Under the pieces are notes generated by a model. It had not been told where the DNA came from. It saw only the letters and a program-made list of their open reading frames with translations, and did no database searches. From NCBI GenBank assembly GCA_907163345.1, contig CAJQUN010000024.1:2046001-2110000 (forward strand): a stretch of 64,000 nt of DNA, given 5' to 3'. This document shows positions 10,821 to 22,420 of this stretch, piece after piece. How positions within the stretch are numbered: the stretch's first letter is position 1; each line of letters opens with the position of its first letter. The position numbers were made by a program, and so were the translations under genes. The DNA comes from Haberlea rhodopensis (taxonomy: Eukaryota > Streptophyta > Magnoliopsida > Lamiales > Gesneriaceae).

Positions 10821-12221
10821 CTTCTCTCCCGGGGGGATTTCTCAAACTCGGCGATCTAGCAATTGCCCCTCCGATTTTCTTCTCTGCCATTATTTACTCA
10901 TTGGGAACCTCGGTCAATTCTACTAGATAGATAAGGCTCTTTTTTCTTCATCAAGATTGCTTTGACCTGGGAATCTCCTTGCATAATCCTCCCGATCTCA
11001 TCGTCTAGCTTCTGACATTCATTAGTTGAATGCTCATATTCGCTGTGAAACCTGAAATATTTGTCGGAAGGAGGCGAACATGGTCCTCTCTCAGATTTTT
11101 TTGGTCTTTCCAATCTCCTATTCTCATCGCAAATCTCATTTGGCTCTTTCCGATGATCATCGCTAGAGGTGTGTGAGCTAGGACATGTCCTCTTAACTTA
11201 CCACGATCCTCCATTCTTTCAGCAGGTCGTTTCTTTCCTGCTTCGATCTTCTCCCTCTTTCCTTCCGACCTCATCTCCATCCTTCTCTGCTTATGTGCAT
11301 CCTCTAAATTCACATATTTCTCCGCTCTACGAAGGAGCTCATCATAGCTCAAAGGAGGTTTTATTACAACTGATTTGAAAAACTCACCAACCCTCAAACC
11401 ATGAATGAAGGCACTGATACGAACGTCGGTGGTAGTAGTGGCCACCTCCAACGCAATACTACTAAAGCGTTGGACAAATTCCCTCAGATATTCTTGCTCC
11501 TGTTGTTTAGTTGTAAGTAGACTTAGGGAGGTATTTTGATACATCTTGCAACTAGCAAACTAGTTCAGGAAAACATAACTGAAATCATCGAAGTTGCATA
11601 AAATGTTTGGCTTGAGAAGGTTAAACCACTACTGAGCCAACCTCACAAGTGTTGTAAGAAAGACTCGACACTTAACTCCATCTGAGTATCGGTGCAATAA
11701 TGCTGCATTCTCAAACCTCCCGAGATGCTCCTCAGGATCAGTGCTCCCATCATACTCTCCGACCATGGGCTGTCAGAAGTTCGGGGGAAGATCTTCTCTC
11801 AAGATTGAGAGGGAAAACATGCTTGCTCGTCGGTAGATCGGAACTCTTTCTCCTCTCTGCTGGCCCAATCTTTGTATCTCCTCTCATACCATCTCCATTT
11901 GATTCAATACTATAGGGTTGACTGCTGGTTGATCATCCATCACTGGCTTTTGTTCAACCTGTTGTAGTCCTAAACCCACAAGTGGAGGATGGTGAGGTGG
12001 ATTGTTTTGATGAGGTGGTACTTGGTTACGCCTTACTGTCATATCTACAGTTTGAGCAATATATTGTGCCAGTTGCTCCAATATCAAATATCCTACGGTT
12101 AAACTTACATGAGGTACTTGATCTCATTGTACAGGTGGAATGTTTTGTGGTTTTCGGGTGGATCAGGAGGATTTCTCCCCTCGGGTTCTCTTCCTCCTCT
12201 CACATCAACGCTGACGCCAAT
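10821..12221 (-). pseudogene. Tat-lineage Ty3/gypsy gag, broken
   Basis: Minus-strand frames at 11884-12087, about 11640-11790, 11005-11544 and 10898-11113 together give a retrotransposon gag. In order they show a proline/glutamine-rich N-terminus, a YDG-x-DPEEHL block with the FENAALL helix (about 11690-11760), the LREFVQRF and SAFIHGLR capsid motifs (about 11400-11480), a charged linker, and a degenerate knuckle (KYFRFHSEYEHSTNEC, 11010-11060). Stops and frame changes separate the pieces, so no full protein could be made. Gag would form the virus-like particle. The downstream part lies at 3640-4025, beyond the nested insertion. Confidence 0.8.
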
Positions 12222-13104
12222 TGATACTTTAAAAATTAGTGTTGAACTCTAAGTATTTATAAGAGGCTAGATTTTCTCTCTTTATCTTCTTCAATGACCA
12301 AATAATAACACATAGATCCTAAAATGACCTGTTAAGATCTGAAACAAAATGTTAGAAGGGCGCGGAAGATTTTTTTGATGGGTCCCCTCTGGCGCTCAAG
12401 TCAAGTGATAGGAGATATGGAGAACATCTGTAAGGGACTAGCTGTTGTATATAAGTGTGTATAGGAAAAATCCATACCTGAAATCCTGAATTAGCTTGCT
12501 ATTTATAGGTTTTACCTCGTGGATGTGCAACTTGGACCAGTAAGCCCATGTTCTACACAACTCCTGAAATCTCGGAACACGTTGGCTGACCGTTAAGGCC
12601 ACAATTCACATCATTCGCTGAAATCTCCGGACATGTCAGCTCAACATGTACTTGGTCAAAGGGCTTAGACTTGGTCAACACATTCCTAGAGCTAGGAGGT
12701 CTTGAAGTTATTCCGACCTGAGAACAAACCTTGAATGAGGTTGGTAGGTTGGTTATTACGACCACAACCATAATAGTGTTTCTCATGAATCAGGTCGGGA
12801 GATCGATGAACCAGTAACATACTTGGAGCCAAGACAGGTCCTTTTACCTCATTAGGTCGGGAGGTCGATGAATAAATCACACACTTGGAGTCAAGGTGTG
12901 TGTTTTTACCTCGGGAGGTCGGTGAATAAATCACATACTTGGAGTCAAGACAGATACTTTTACCACATCAACTCCGGAGGTTGGACATATATTTAGCGCT
13001 GAGATTAGTGTTCTGACTCCATGAGGTTTGAAGGTCAACCATACATAATATGATAGGCCGATGTCTTTCTCCCGTAGGGTATCACCCACATATCTAATCC
13101 ATCA
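12222..13104 (-). mobile_element. 5' LTR of the Tat-like element (probable boundaries)
   Basis: On the minus strand the LTR ends ...GTATCA at 12222. Three bases on is a TGGCGTC sequence in the usual position of the Tat primer site (ATTGGCG...), and gag follows. The other end is probably TGATGG at 13104, giving matching TGAT/ATCA ends and 883 bp. It holds tandem repeats (12792-12967). The partner LTR is not in the window, so the outer end is inferred from terminal symmetry only. Confidence 0.5.
12792..12967. repeat. Three tandem units of about 56-62 bp in the Tat LTR
   Basis: Units start at 12792, 12854 and about 12912. Each has 'gggaggtcg(a/g)tgaa', then '(c)acacttggagtcaag', then 'ttttacc'. 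Partial, more diverged units extend to both sides (12640-13040). Confidence 0.8.
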
Positions 13105-14289
13105 ATAAACATTGTTAGCCATGGATTTTCAGTCGCTAGACCACGAAATTTTTGTTGTCAGATCCTACGCATTGTAGGCGTGTGGAGCTTGAGCTTCTTG
13201 AACCTCTGTCGAGTTGATGTTGGTTAGTTATGATTAACTTTTCGAGTCCCAATTCTTGAAATTACACTGGGTCTGAAATATTCCAAAGTCGAGTTGAATC
13301 GAACTTGTTAATGGAAAATCTCCTAATTATATCTTTCTTGATTTATACGACTTACACTTGGGATTTTGACCACTAGAAAATGGCATTTGTTTTGAACAAA
13401 TGTTTATTTGTTTATATTTTTGAGTTGAATTTCAACTAGCTGAAACGGCATACATACATAGTCCAATCTCAATTGTTTGGTCAAGATAAAGCTGCAATTG
13501 TTAATTTTGAACTTTAATATGGCCCAAGCCAGAACATGGATTTTTCATGGTCCATTTAAGTTGAGTTTCCAACTCTATAAATAAACACCAAATTGGACTG
13601 CCACAACCAAACAAGTTTCCAAATTCTTAAAGCTTCAAAATTTTTATTTAATTATTTTTTATTTTTTAGAGGACATAAATATACACCATCGAATTAAAAT
13701 TAGAAGCAATCAAACTTGCTTCGAAGTGTTATAAAATTGATGTGTTTGGAGATCTATATACCGATGACTATTCTTGGCGAGGTTCGATGCTACCTTTAGG
13801 ACGTTCAAATTTTGCCCATTCATGTATATATGGAAGTCTTCTGGTTTTCTAGGCATCTATCAGTTATTTTCATTGACTCATCTATGAATTTGAAGACATC
13901 CCTCTCTGAACATTTAGTATGAGAATTTAGATTCCACTCATCGGGTTTGTGTCTTAAAATGATTTGAGATAGTCGTCTCATAAAAAAAATATGTAGGACC
14001 AGCCACCTCAAAATAATTTTAGCCCTTGATGCTACAGTCACAGTTATCAATCTCATAGAACATTGACTTATTGAATTTTCTTGGCAAACATAAGCAAACA
14101 TGCTTACAAAAGCTAATTTCAAAATGAAGCAAACTAAATAATTAAAAGTTCAAGCACAGGCTTAATATTCCTATTTATTGAACATATAATTTCAAATTTT
14201 ACGTGGAAAACATTTTATCTTACTTCCATATGAAATTATTACTTAAATGGATGAAAAAAAATTCAAACAAAATTCTCCTGCTAAAAAAC
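13105..14289. other. AT-rich intergenic DNA, no gene found
   Basis: No supported coding region. A TATA-like CTATAAATA lies at about 13575 with downstream sequence resembling a transposon leader or LTR, but no partner repeat or gene is seen. Short frames on the minus strand (13820-14122) have no recognisable motif. Confidence 0.5.
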
Positions 14290-14580
14290 TGTGATTTATT
14301 GATCCCAAACGTTTAGAACGAATCAAATATAGTCCAAATAAAATTCTTTATTTACAAAAATAGTCTAATATAAATGTTTTATAAAATATAATCCCACAAA
14401 GAATTTAAAAAAAAAATGATCCCATGTTTTTTTAAGGGTTTTGGACTACTTTTGTTAAAATATAATTTATGTATGACTATAATTGATAAAAATATTTATG
14501 TGAGATTATTTTTTTTAATAATAATTTTTTTATATTATATTTAATTTATTCTAAAAATTTAAAAATACTGTTCAGCCTAC
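14290..14580. repeat. Copy of a dispersed AT-rich repeat family
   Basis: Contains phrases such as 'aatcaaatatagtcc', 'ggactacttttgttaaaat' and 'tatgtgagatta' that recur, with divergence, at about 48441-48680, 50985-51274, 53856-54223 and 56545-56935. See 53856-54223 for the best-defined copy. Confidence 0.6.
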
Positions 14581-15399
14581 TCAATAATACATATTTTGTG
14601 ATTTCGTGTTGGCATTTGAATAACAATGGGAACACAATAACTGTGTACTATAGTGACAGATAGTCGTTGAGAAATCACTTTCAAGGAAGAAGAAAGAAGG
14701 ATGTGAAGCAGAAAAGGGCACATGGGGCATCATATTTTCTACCTGTAATGAATTAATTTTTAATTTCTAGATTCGTCTCCTTTTATTTTAATACCCAAAT
14801 GAAATATTCTTTAATTATTAATTAATATTTAATAATAAAATAATTAATTTGTGAAATTATACTCATACATTTAAATACATATCTGTTAACGTATTGTGAA
14901 GAATCACAAGCATATATTTACCTTCATTAATCGAACACCTCTCGTATTAAAAAGACGCTAACATTGGCTTCCGAATGAAAGAATTTGATTTAGAGTTGTT
15001 TGAGGCACGAATATCAAAATGATGCTAATATTAAGAGGAAATTGGAAAAACTCCTCAAACAAATTTTCCATTTTGGATTTACTCCCAGCTATAAATTTTT
15101 TAAAGATTCCTTCCTAGTTTGAAATAAACTTAGAGTTTAATATGTCCCTTATTTTTTAAGACCATAATACCCTTATATATATGAATTTTATCATCCATAG
15201 GCTTTAATAACACATGAGATCCTTCAGTTTCTGTCATCTCGAGAAAACTCAAGAGCATACTTTTGCAAAGGACTCACAGTAAATATTAAGCCCTAATATT
15301 TCCTTATTCTATAAAAAAATAAATAACAGGCTCATCATGCTTTCGAATTACTATAAAATTTTAACAAACTGAAATATATCATTTTGACCATAACGGCAC
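14581..15399. other. AT-rich DNA, nothing recognised
   Basis: Long A/T-rich stretches with no open frame, repeat end or RNA gene that I can support. Confidence 0.5.
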
Positions 15400-15675
15400 C
15401 GGGTGAGGTGGGTTGCAAAGCCACCAGTCGAAAAATTACCGCCCCCAAACTTTTTTACGAGTGGCTCATCACCATCCAACCTCAGCCCCTCAGGCGAGGT
15501 TAGTCTGCAAGTTATCCAACTCCTTCAGAAACCGCACAACACAACCCTAATTCAATCCTATCTTAGGGCGTAAGGTATAATCAAGATATAAGAAAGATTT
15601 AAAGAAATCTAGGAGATAGATGGGAAACAACCTTATTTTGATTCTGGAAATACTTATAACATCTCTTACATTAGA

Positions 15676-15699
15676 ACGTCTCCTTTTGGGAGGAGACGT
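15676..15699. promoter_or_regulatory. Perfect 9-bp hairpin in the pararetroviral leader region
   Basis: ACGTCTCCT and AGGAGACGT are exact reverse complements with a six-base loop TTTGGG. A second, shorter inverted repeat (AGCCTC/GAGGCT) follows at 15708-15729. Both lie downstream (minus strand) of the TATA box, where caulimovirid leaders are known to fold. Confidence 0.6.
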
Positions 15700-15911
15700 A
15701 CTTGTTTAGCCTCTCATATAGATGAGGCTTGACTCAAGAACACATAAACTAAAATTACAGAATAATATTAAAGATGTTTATGAAAAGAAATAAAAGAAAA
15801 GATATATTACCAAGCTATAAAAGGTGAAGATTACAAAGCTTGGAGACTACAATTTTTATTCTCAGAAAACTATGGAGAATTTTTTATGTCCTTAGCTACC
15901 TGAATTAGTGC

Positions 15912-15921
15912 CCTTATATAG
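15912..15921 (-). promoter_or_regulatory. TATA box of the pararetroviral pregenomic promoter
   Basis: On the minus strand the sequence reads CTATATAAGG, the same core as the CaMV 35S TATA region. It lies after the transactivator-like region, the correct place in a circular caulimovirid map, with the leader following towards 15400. Confidence 0.65.
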
Positions 15922-15982
15922 GCATGAATCCGGACTTCAACTTCGGATTCCAAATCTTGATAATTGTTAGGTGCGCCCGTGA

Positions 15983-17442
15983 GTGCGCATTAACTTTCAC
16001 GTGGTCTGGCATCTTTGTCTGGTTATGCCAATTTTTCTCGTGAGTGGTCCACTGATTTTGTCTGAGTGCGTTGAACAGTTACCGCAATGGTCCACACCTT
16101 TTCCTTTGTCGGGGAATCTTTACATGATTGATTTTTGTGATCCCCGAGCTTTAGAAAAACAGGCTCTCTTGTCAGCAGGTCTTTTGTATCTTCCTGCCTC
16201 TGATATGTCGGGTTTGGATCGGAATCCTTTCCCAAACTCTGGTCATGCTTGGCAAATATGGTCTATCCATCGGCCAATGTGTGACATGTTGCAGAATTTT
16301 CGGTAAGTTTATTTTCCAACCGGAAACTTTTTTCCCAAAGAATTCTTCTTTTTGTTTCAAAGAGTTCTTCGGCAAATCTTGTTGAGGTTCCTGTCATGGA
16401 ATTCAGCATGAAAGTTCTGTTGGCTGAATTCTGAAAGAACTTGAATGAGTATTTGACTTTGCCATTTCCGTTAGACAAACCCAAAGACCCCATACACGTC
16501 TGATTGAAAACTATCATCTTCCGTGATAGTCCAGCCAAAATTGGTATACCTTCTGGTAGCACCATTTTTATATTTTTTAAGGTGTTTCCATCTGGTCGTC
16601 TAAGCTTGATAAAATGAAAAGCTTCAATGAAGCCCTTCTTCGCTGGCTCTGGAGCAGCACTGAAAAATACAACTCCATGATATCTCTTCTGGCCAAATGT
16701 GGATCATTGGCCCAAGTCTCTTGAACAGCTTCTCTGATCCATTTTGCTAGTTTTGAAATTTCAGAGAATGCTGGTGCCACAGTATAAACCGAAGCCATAG
16801 CTCCGAAATTATACCATTCTTGAACATCATTTGGAAGGCTGCCTGGTTTCATCCAAACTCTCGGATATTTTTCGGAGATATCAACTATAGATTTGTCTGG
16901 GTTGATATCTCACCTGGTAATTAGTTTATCGCAAGTACGTTGGTAATCTTGCATAGGTTAAGAAACCAAATCATCATTAGTTTGAACCTTAGAATTGCCA
17001 GTCATTGGCCTAAGATTCAACTCTCATTCTTTTATCCCAGAGGTGCTGGGTTGATTTGAGATTCAGATTGTGATAACACATGACCATCAACATTCACTAC
17101 AACTTGTACATCCTCAAGGAATGCATCATCTGCAGCACTCATGACAGGGGTACTTGAATCCCTTGCCTCCGGGTTAGATGAGCCTCGTTCTCTAAACACT
17201 CATTTTTGCACTGTTGGAGGTGCGGCCTGGAGAATGGGTCATTTCAAGACTTCAAACAGACGTTAATGGTCCCGAAAGCATGCTCGTATGTGATCAGTAA
17301 CAAGTTCCTGATCTGCTCGTTGAAGTCGCCCTGCGACCTCCGTATTGATACAAAGAGTCCCAAAGTCTCGTTCCAGGATCTCTAGGTTTTCCCTGAGATT
17401 CCTAACTCGTTTGAGAGTATCGCTAGCAATGTATCCCTCCAT
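15983..17442 (-). pseudogene. Pararetroviral transactivator/inclusion-body-like region, broken
   Basis: A minus-strand frame opens with ATG at 17440-17442, just after the RNase H gene, and runs about 59 codons to a stop. Further fragments continue at 16577-16852, 16263-16565 and 16023-16375 in changing frames. No catalytic motif is present. The assignment rests on position (last gene before the pregenomic promoter) and on a weakly recognisable central helix-rich region around 16650-16830. In the family this protein promotes translation of later frames on the polycistronic RNA and forms inclusion bodies. It might instead be an unrelated accessory frame. Confidence 0.45.
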
Positions 17443-17639
17443 CCCGTGTTAAGAAATTTGCAAGAATATTTTTATCAGATTTCACTATGAATCATAATAT
17501 TGGCATTCAACTTGCCATCTTAAAAGTCTAGCTTTTTCTGGTTTTGATTCAATCTTATTTTTCAAAAAGACTGGACACTTGTATTATCTATTTTTAAGAT
17601 AAATTTCTTTGCAAGTAAAGATAATAGCCATTTTTTAAA

Positions 17640-19000
17640 AGCCTTTCGAATTGCAAAGAACTCCATCTCTTTGATGTGCCATCTGATAACTTCGCTCTGC
17701 ATGGCACTTCTCCCTCTGGTGTGGCTTTCATAAGTATCTTAGCCCACCAATGATCACTGGCATCTGTATATAATACCAGTTCATCCTCATCGTTTGGAAT
17801 TGCAAGCTTTGGTAGCTGCCTGCAAACTTCTTTAAGCTGTTTGACAGCTTGTCTGTGATCTTCATTCCACTCAAACTTAACATCCTTTTTGAGTATGACT
17901 GAACACTTTCCTGTGGTTTGCTAGGTTGTAGATAAACATCCCAACAAAATTAACAACTCCCAGAAAACTCTGAAACTGCTTTAAATCTTTGAGATCATCC
18001 GGATATCCTTTGCACCTTTTCAACAATGTGGTTTTGCAAGATGATTCATGATTCGTCAATCTTAATTCCAAGAAACTCGATTTGTCTTACGGCAATTACT
18101 GCCTTCCTTTCGGAGAGTACTAAACCTTCCTTGTAACAAACATCCAAAATGATTTCCAAATGTTTAAAATGTTCTTTCATGTTTCTTGAAGCGATGAGGA
18201 TATCGTCAATGTACACGAACATGAAGGTGAAATAATCTTTGAAAAGATTATCCATCTTCCTTCGATATATCTAGGGAGCATTTGCCAATCCCATTGGCTA
18301 ACATTCCAGATGTAGTATCCCTGTAGTGTGGAGAATGCTGTGAATCTTTTGCTTACTTCCTCCATCTTAATCTGGTGAATCCAGATTTACAATCGAACAT
18401 AGAAATCACTTTGGCATTTTTTATGCTATTTACGAAATGTTCTCTGCTTGTGATATAATATACATCGAATTCCAAGATCTCGTTGATGCCTTTGTAATTG
18501 ATTACAAATCTTGGTTTTTCTCTTTTAATTTATCCATGATTCCGTACGAGAAATCTCGGACGGCTGTATGGAGAAATCCTGCTGAGATTAACTTAAGGTC
18601 CAAATGTTCTTTAACTATCATCTGCATATCTTTCCGATCTTTTTGGTTCATGGGGTCGGTTTGTACCTTACGAACTCATATTCTCTTCTAGTTTTCACCT
18701 TCAAAGATGCTGTAAGCTCGTTTCTGTCCCACCATGCTAGATGATCCTCATTGTAGTTCCTCTGAATCTTCCTTTTCACTTCCTCTATAGTAATCTGCTC
18801 TTCGAGGGTAGCATCCGGTTGCATGGATTCCTCATGTAATGCGTTTTTTTAGTAACAGTGGGATGTCGAGATTGATCTTCTTCATCTTCATCCTTATCTT
18901 CATTCTTTTCTCTAAATGGCATCACATTTATACCATCAAAAAGATATTTTCCTCTTTTGATCAATCCCTTGTCGCCTACATTGAATAATCGCTTCACCAA
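17640..19000 (-). pseudogene. Pararetroviral reverse transcriptase and RNase H, broken
   Basis: Minus-strand pieces of a caulimovirid pol. The RT catalytic YIDD lies at 18202-18213, with the downstream FLGIKI segment at about 18055-18075 and the thumb-side SFLGVVNF segment near 17950. RNase H follows, with a YTDAS motif at about 17757-17770. The N-terminal RT region (18430-19000) is poorly preserved. Frames change at least three times and stops are frequent, so no enzyme can be made. In the living virus this protein copies the pregenomic RNA into DNA. It lies directly after the protease, as in caulimovirid polyproteins. Confidence 0.85.
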
Positions 19001-19015
19001 ATCTCCGTTGATCCT

Positions 19016-19757
19016 TCATCTTAGGGTGTCGAAGTTTTCCTTCATAACCACGCTTGCCGCGAAAACTAGTGGGGAATTTTCTGTGAAACGCTTCCTTAGT
19101 CTCTTCACAATAATCATATGATCACAAAGGGTTGTGAAAATAAGTCTCATTGTCTCGTTCTCCTGAGTGAATCGTTTGAATGTCTGTAGGAAATTGTTTC
19201 CTAACAGCATATCTGCTCCTGTATCATGGAAATAAATAGGTGTAGTTTTGACTTTGTACCATGGGGTACCGCCTGCTCCGCCAATACTTATTTCTGCTCC
19301 ATGGACTCCTTCATTAAGGATAATGATCTGTATGAAAAAGTCTCTTCTGAAAATGGCTGGTAACTGTTCACCAACCTCTTGGGGGAAGATATCGCGCCGA
19401 CAATACATATTCCAGCTCCTGAATCAATGTAAGCTGGAAAATATTCTGCCTGATACATTGCATATAACATCCCGACAGAGATGTATATGGAGAATGAAAT
19501 GGTGGTCATCTGATCCTATATCTCTTTCCTTCCACCGTTCCATCTTGCAATCTTTCCCAAGGTTTATGTTCCTCGAGAAATTCAATCCCTAGAATAAGTT
19601 GTTTGGGGATTCTTCCTGCAGTTCCTGCAATTGTTAGATCAATTTCACCAATTTGAAGGTTTCCTTGATACTTGCCAACTGTAGGTTGTTGCAGATAGTA
19701 GAGGACATCACAACAGAAGATATTATCTTTCTCCGTAATGTCAAAAATTATCTGCAC
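19016..19757 (-). pseudogene. Pararetroviral aspartic protease region, broken
   Basis: The active-site triplet DSG (followed by AG) is at about 19417-19425 on the minus strand, in a frame spanning 19288-19509. A second frame, 19016-19408, carries the LLGNNF segment typical of the C-terminal part of caulimovirid proteases. Upstream, 19506-19757 gives the N-terminal strand region. The domain is therefore split over at least two frames. The enzyme would process the viral polyprotein. Confidence 0.75.
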
Positions 19758-20048
19758 TTCTCTCCAGCCTTCTGGGCATTTTAGCTTTCCTGTTGTTGTG
19801 AATACATCAGGTATTTTCTGTATTCTGCTCGAGAATGCCTTCTGTTTTTCCCCCGGATAGTTGTTGATTAACCTATCCTATTGGAAAGACATCCTTATTG
19901 GCTCGATCATAAGGCTCTTGCTTCTATTCAAAACAGGTTGATCTCGTATCCTCATGTCGATCTCTCCTATTGTCGGAGTAAATAATGTCTAGCAATACAG
20001 CTTAGACGAAGTCTTCGAAGATTTTGGGGACTTCAATGAATTCTTTTC

Positions 20049-20690
20049 TCAAGAATACTTATGAATGATGAGTATTCGAGAGCGCGTAAAACCCTTGTAA
20101 GTGATCGAGTAAGGTCTGTTCCCATCTTTCATCAAATCACTTCTTTTAAAATCTTGATGAACAGTCAGGATCTTGTTGAAATCTCGATCTCCCAAATTGT
20201 ATGCAATTCTAGGATAGAGTTTGAAAGCCATCTTTCCCCCATACAACTGCTTCCAAACAAGAATCTTTGAGGTTCGGGATTCTCTTGTCGAAGATTGCCA
20301 GATTGAGTGGCGAATCAATTCCTTCCTTGAAAGTTGCCTTGATGAATACTCTAATGGCTCCAATATGAATCTATGAGAGCTTGTTAACAACTTCTCTTTT
20401 AACCTTGTTTTTAATCTCCTGGATTTCTCTGTAGGGGATTAAATGCATTTCAATTTGGTTTCCCGTGAATTCCATTGGGATCGCAATTTCACCTGTTGTT
20501 ACCCTATGGATAATCTGATGCTTCCTGCTTCGAAGACCAATCATATCCATGGCTTTTTCCATTTCTTCAATTGTAAATCCATCATACATTTGGAGCTTTG
20601 GTTCTTCCTTTATGATCCTCATAAGGGTTTTATGAGAAACAATTCTATGAGAGAAGAATCCTGACGGGTCTTCTCTGATCATGTGCTGAA
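20049..20690 (-). pseudogene. Pararetroviral movement protein (30K type), broken
   Basis: Frames at 20371-20682 and 20049-20390 overlap around 20380 and carry consecutive parts of a 30K-superfamily movement protein. The first has a helix-rich N-terminus and an 'HRVTTGEIAIP' block; the second has parts of the conserved beta core (a LYPRIAYNLGDRD-type segment near 20190). The core is spread over more than one frame. The protein would form plasmodesmal tubules for cell-to-cell spread. It comes after the coat protein on the minus strand, the Cavemovirus/Solendovirus arrangement. Confidence 0.6.
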
Positions 20691-22016
20691 GGAACCTTCA
20701 CTCTGATTCTGAGTTGGATTCACCTCCATCAGAATAGTATTTTCTTCGTAGATGCTTTCATATGAGGGAATATCCTCAAATTGATACACCTGTACCAAAT
20801 CTTGGAAATAGACAGCATCTTCAAATTCTTTGGTATGCTCGAACTGTCTTACTCCACAGCTTTGGTTTCCTGGACAATCTGTAGACATATGTCTTCTTGC
20901 TCAGCATGTCCAGCAGTTACAATCTTTGAAGCTCTCATTTGCACGAGTATGTGTGCGTCTGAAAGTTCTCTTCGTTGACGTTCTGCTAGAACTAGCTTGA
21001 TTAGAACCTGTTGACAAGGTTCTGCTCTTTGCTGGTCCTGATCTTTGCCCAGATCTGTAACTTCGTGCTTTCTGCTTTGACCAGGACTTTCTAGGTCTCC
21101 ATGAAGACCTACTTCTTCTTGAACTAATTCCTCGGGCATATGGATGAGCTCTGTGCTTTTTCATCTTTTGCCTCTAGGGGTAGTTTCCAATGATTGTAGG
21201 GATATCATTCCTTGTACATCAAAGATGAGCTATTTTGTTGATTCCTCTGAGCTTCTTGAAATTCTTTTGGAGCTTTGCTTGGTAGCACCACTCCGCAAGT
21301 TTTACCTTAAGAAATAATATTCTCCTGGACATCGTCTCGATTGCATGAGGTGTATATTCCTGGATAAGCATTTCTCTCCATGGGCTCGGTATTTCGGCAA
21401 AGAACAGTTCTGCTGCATCTTTTTCTTCTATCTTTGCCTTCCATCGATAATGTTAAGAGTTTGATGTACTCGTCTACATAACATATATAATTTAGTTCCA
21501 GGCTAATTAGAGATTGTCTGTATTTTTTAGCCTTCTCTTCCTCCATTCCTTCGAAGTAACTTACTCCAATAAAACAGATTTTAAAGAATTTTGCCATCTT
21601 GTCCATGATTTCTTTCAGTAACTCTCCGGCTAAAACTTCTTCCTTGGTACCTGGGTCTACCATATCCCAGGCAATCTTGACTGATCCTTCCACACTAATT
21701 TTAAGAAGTAAAATGAATCCTTCTTTATTTAGGTCAATTGTTCATGCTGTTATTCTCATTGCTGAATCCCATTCATCAATAAGAACTTCTATGTCTCCAA
21801 GATATCCATGTTGAGCATAATTCAATATGGATGGATTGGATCTAGTTGAGATTTCCCGTAAGGCGTTTGATGTATATCTGGCCTGCGGGAACGGTTCCTT
21901 GTTCCATCTGGGGGATCCAAAGTGGCTGAGGTGAAATCTTCCCCGTGTGACATACTTTGATCACTTTCGGGTGGATTGTGTGACCCGAAACTCTCGTGGT
22001 GGTGGTCTTGGTACAA
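20690..22016 (-). pseudogene. Pararetroviral coat protein with zinc knuckle, broken
   Basis: In order on the minus strand: an acidic, proline-rich N-terminus (21822-22016), a capsid core (21307-21693, with further pieces in another frame to about 21180), an Arg/Lys/Ser-rich basic region (20901-21164), a CxCx2C-x4-H-x4-C knuckle at about 20880-20925, and an acidic C-terminus (20679-20888). The knuckle plus a basic block is the caulimovirid coat-protein hallmark. A stop codon falls inside the knuckle. Several frame changes occur. Confidence 0.7.
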
Positions 22017-22231
22017 GCTCTCCCGTCTATTCTACGAAATTTAATCCCGTAAACAAATCAGCAAGATCTCGCAGATCTTCCAGGTTGATTCTTTCCATTA
22101 CTTTGTGGGAAGTATGGGCTTTCCTCGTAGGACTGCAATCATTTTTCAGTCTCCGTTAAAGGTCTTCGGACCTTCGCTGCTTTCCCTTTTGGGTATAAAA
22201 GGGGTTCTGTTCCGTAGGACGGTGGTAGCCA

Positions 22232-22420
22232 TCATCCGTTTCTTCTCCCTGTCAGAATTGGTCTTGACTCCAACTCCTTAACTCGGGTTTGAACATCTCG
22301 AAGGTTTTCAAGAATCTCCTCCTGATGTTTAATCATAATCTCCATCTGACTCTGATCTGATGGATCTATGGAGGGACATGGTATTGAAGGTAGCCATAAC
22401 GCTGCACTGTCTTCTGAATC
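22232..22420 (-). pseudogene. Pararetroviral coiled-coil segment cut by the LARD insertion
   Basis: A minus-strand frame with an acidic start and a coiled-coil-like stretch (heptad-like MIKHQEEILENLRDVQ) that stops at 22232. The open frame formally extends to 22465, but the bases beyond 22420 belong to the inserted LTR, so the apparent start codon is foreign. The true upstream part lies at 30656 and beyond. It could be the N-terminal part of the coat protein frame or a virion-associated coiled-coil protein. Confidence 0.5.
22416..22420. repeat. Target-site duplication GAATC, left copy
   Basis: GAATC precedes the LTR at 22421 and recurs at 30651-30655 directly after the right LTR. Confidence 0.93.

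Larger units (their letters stand above)
15400..22420 (-). mobile_element. Endogenous pararetrovirus (Caulimoviridae), main part
   Basis: Minus-strand, decayed copy of a plant pararetrovirus genome. Gene order from the 22420 side is coiled-coil region, coat protein with zinc knuckle, movement protein, protease, RT/RNase H, transactivator-like region, then promoter and leader. The upstream part with the primer site is at 30656-31603, separated by a retroelement inserted at 22421-30650. The two parts add to about 8 kb, close to a full genome. Coat protein before movement protein is the order known for Cavemovirus and Solendovirus, which is why I favour that side of the family. Frameshifts and stops occur in every gene, so it is a fossil. 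Confidence 0.8.

Noticed and set aside
16023..16306. Plus-strand frames in the pararetrovirus region (for example 15983-16306 and 19248-19592)
   Set aside because: Antisense shadows of the minus-strand viral fragments with no recognisable domain.
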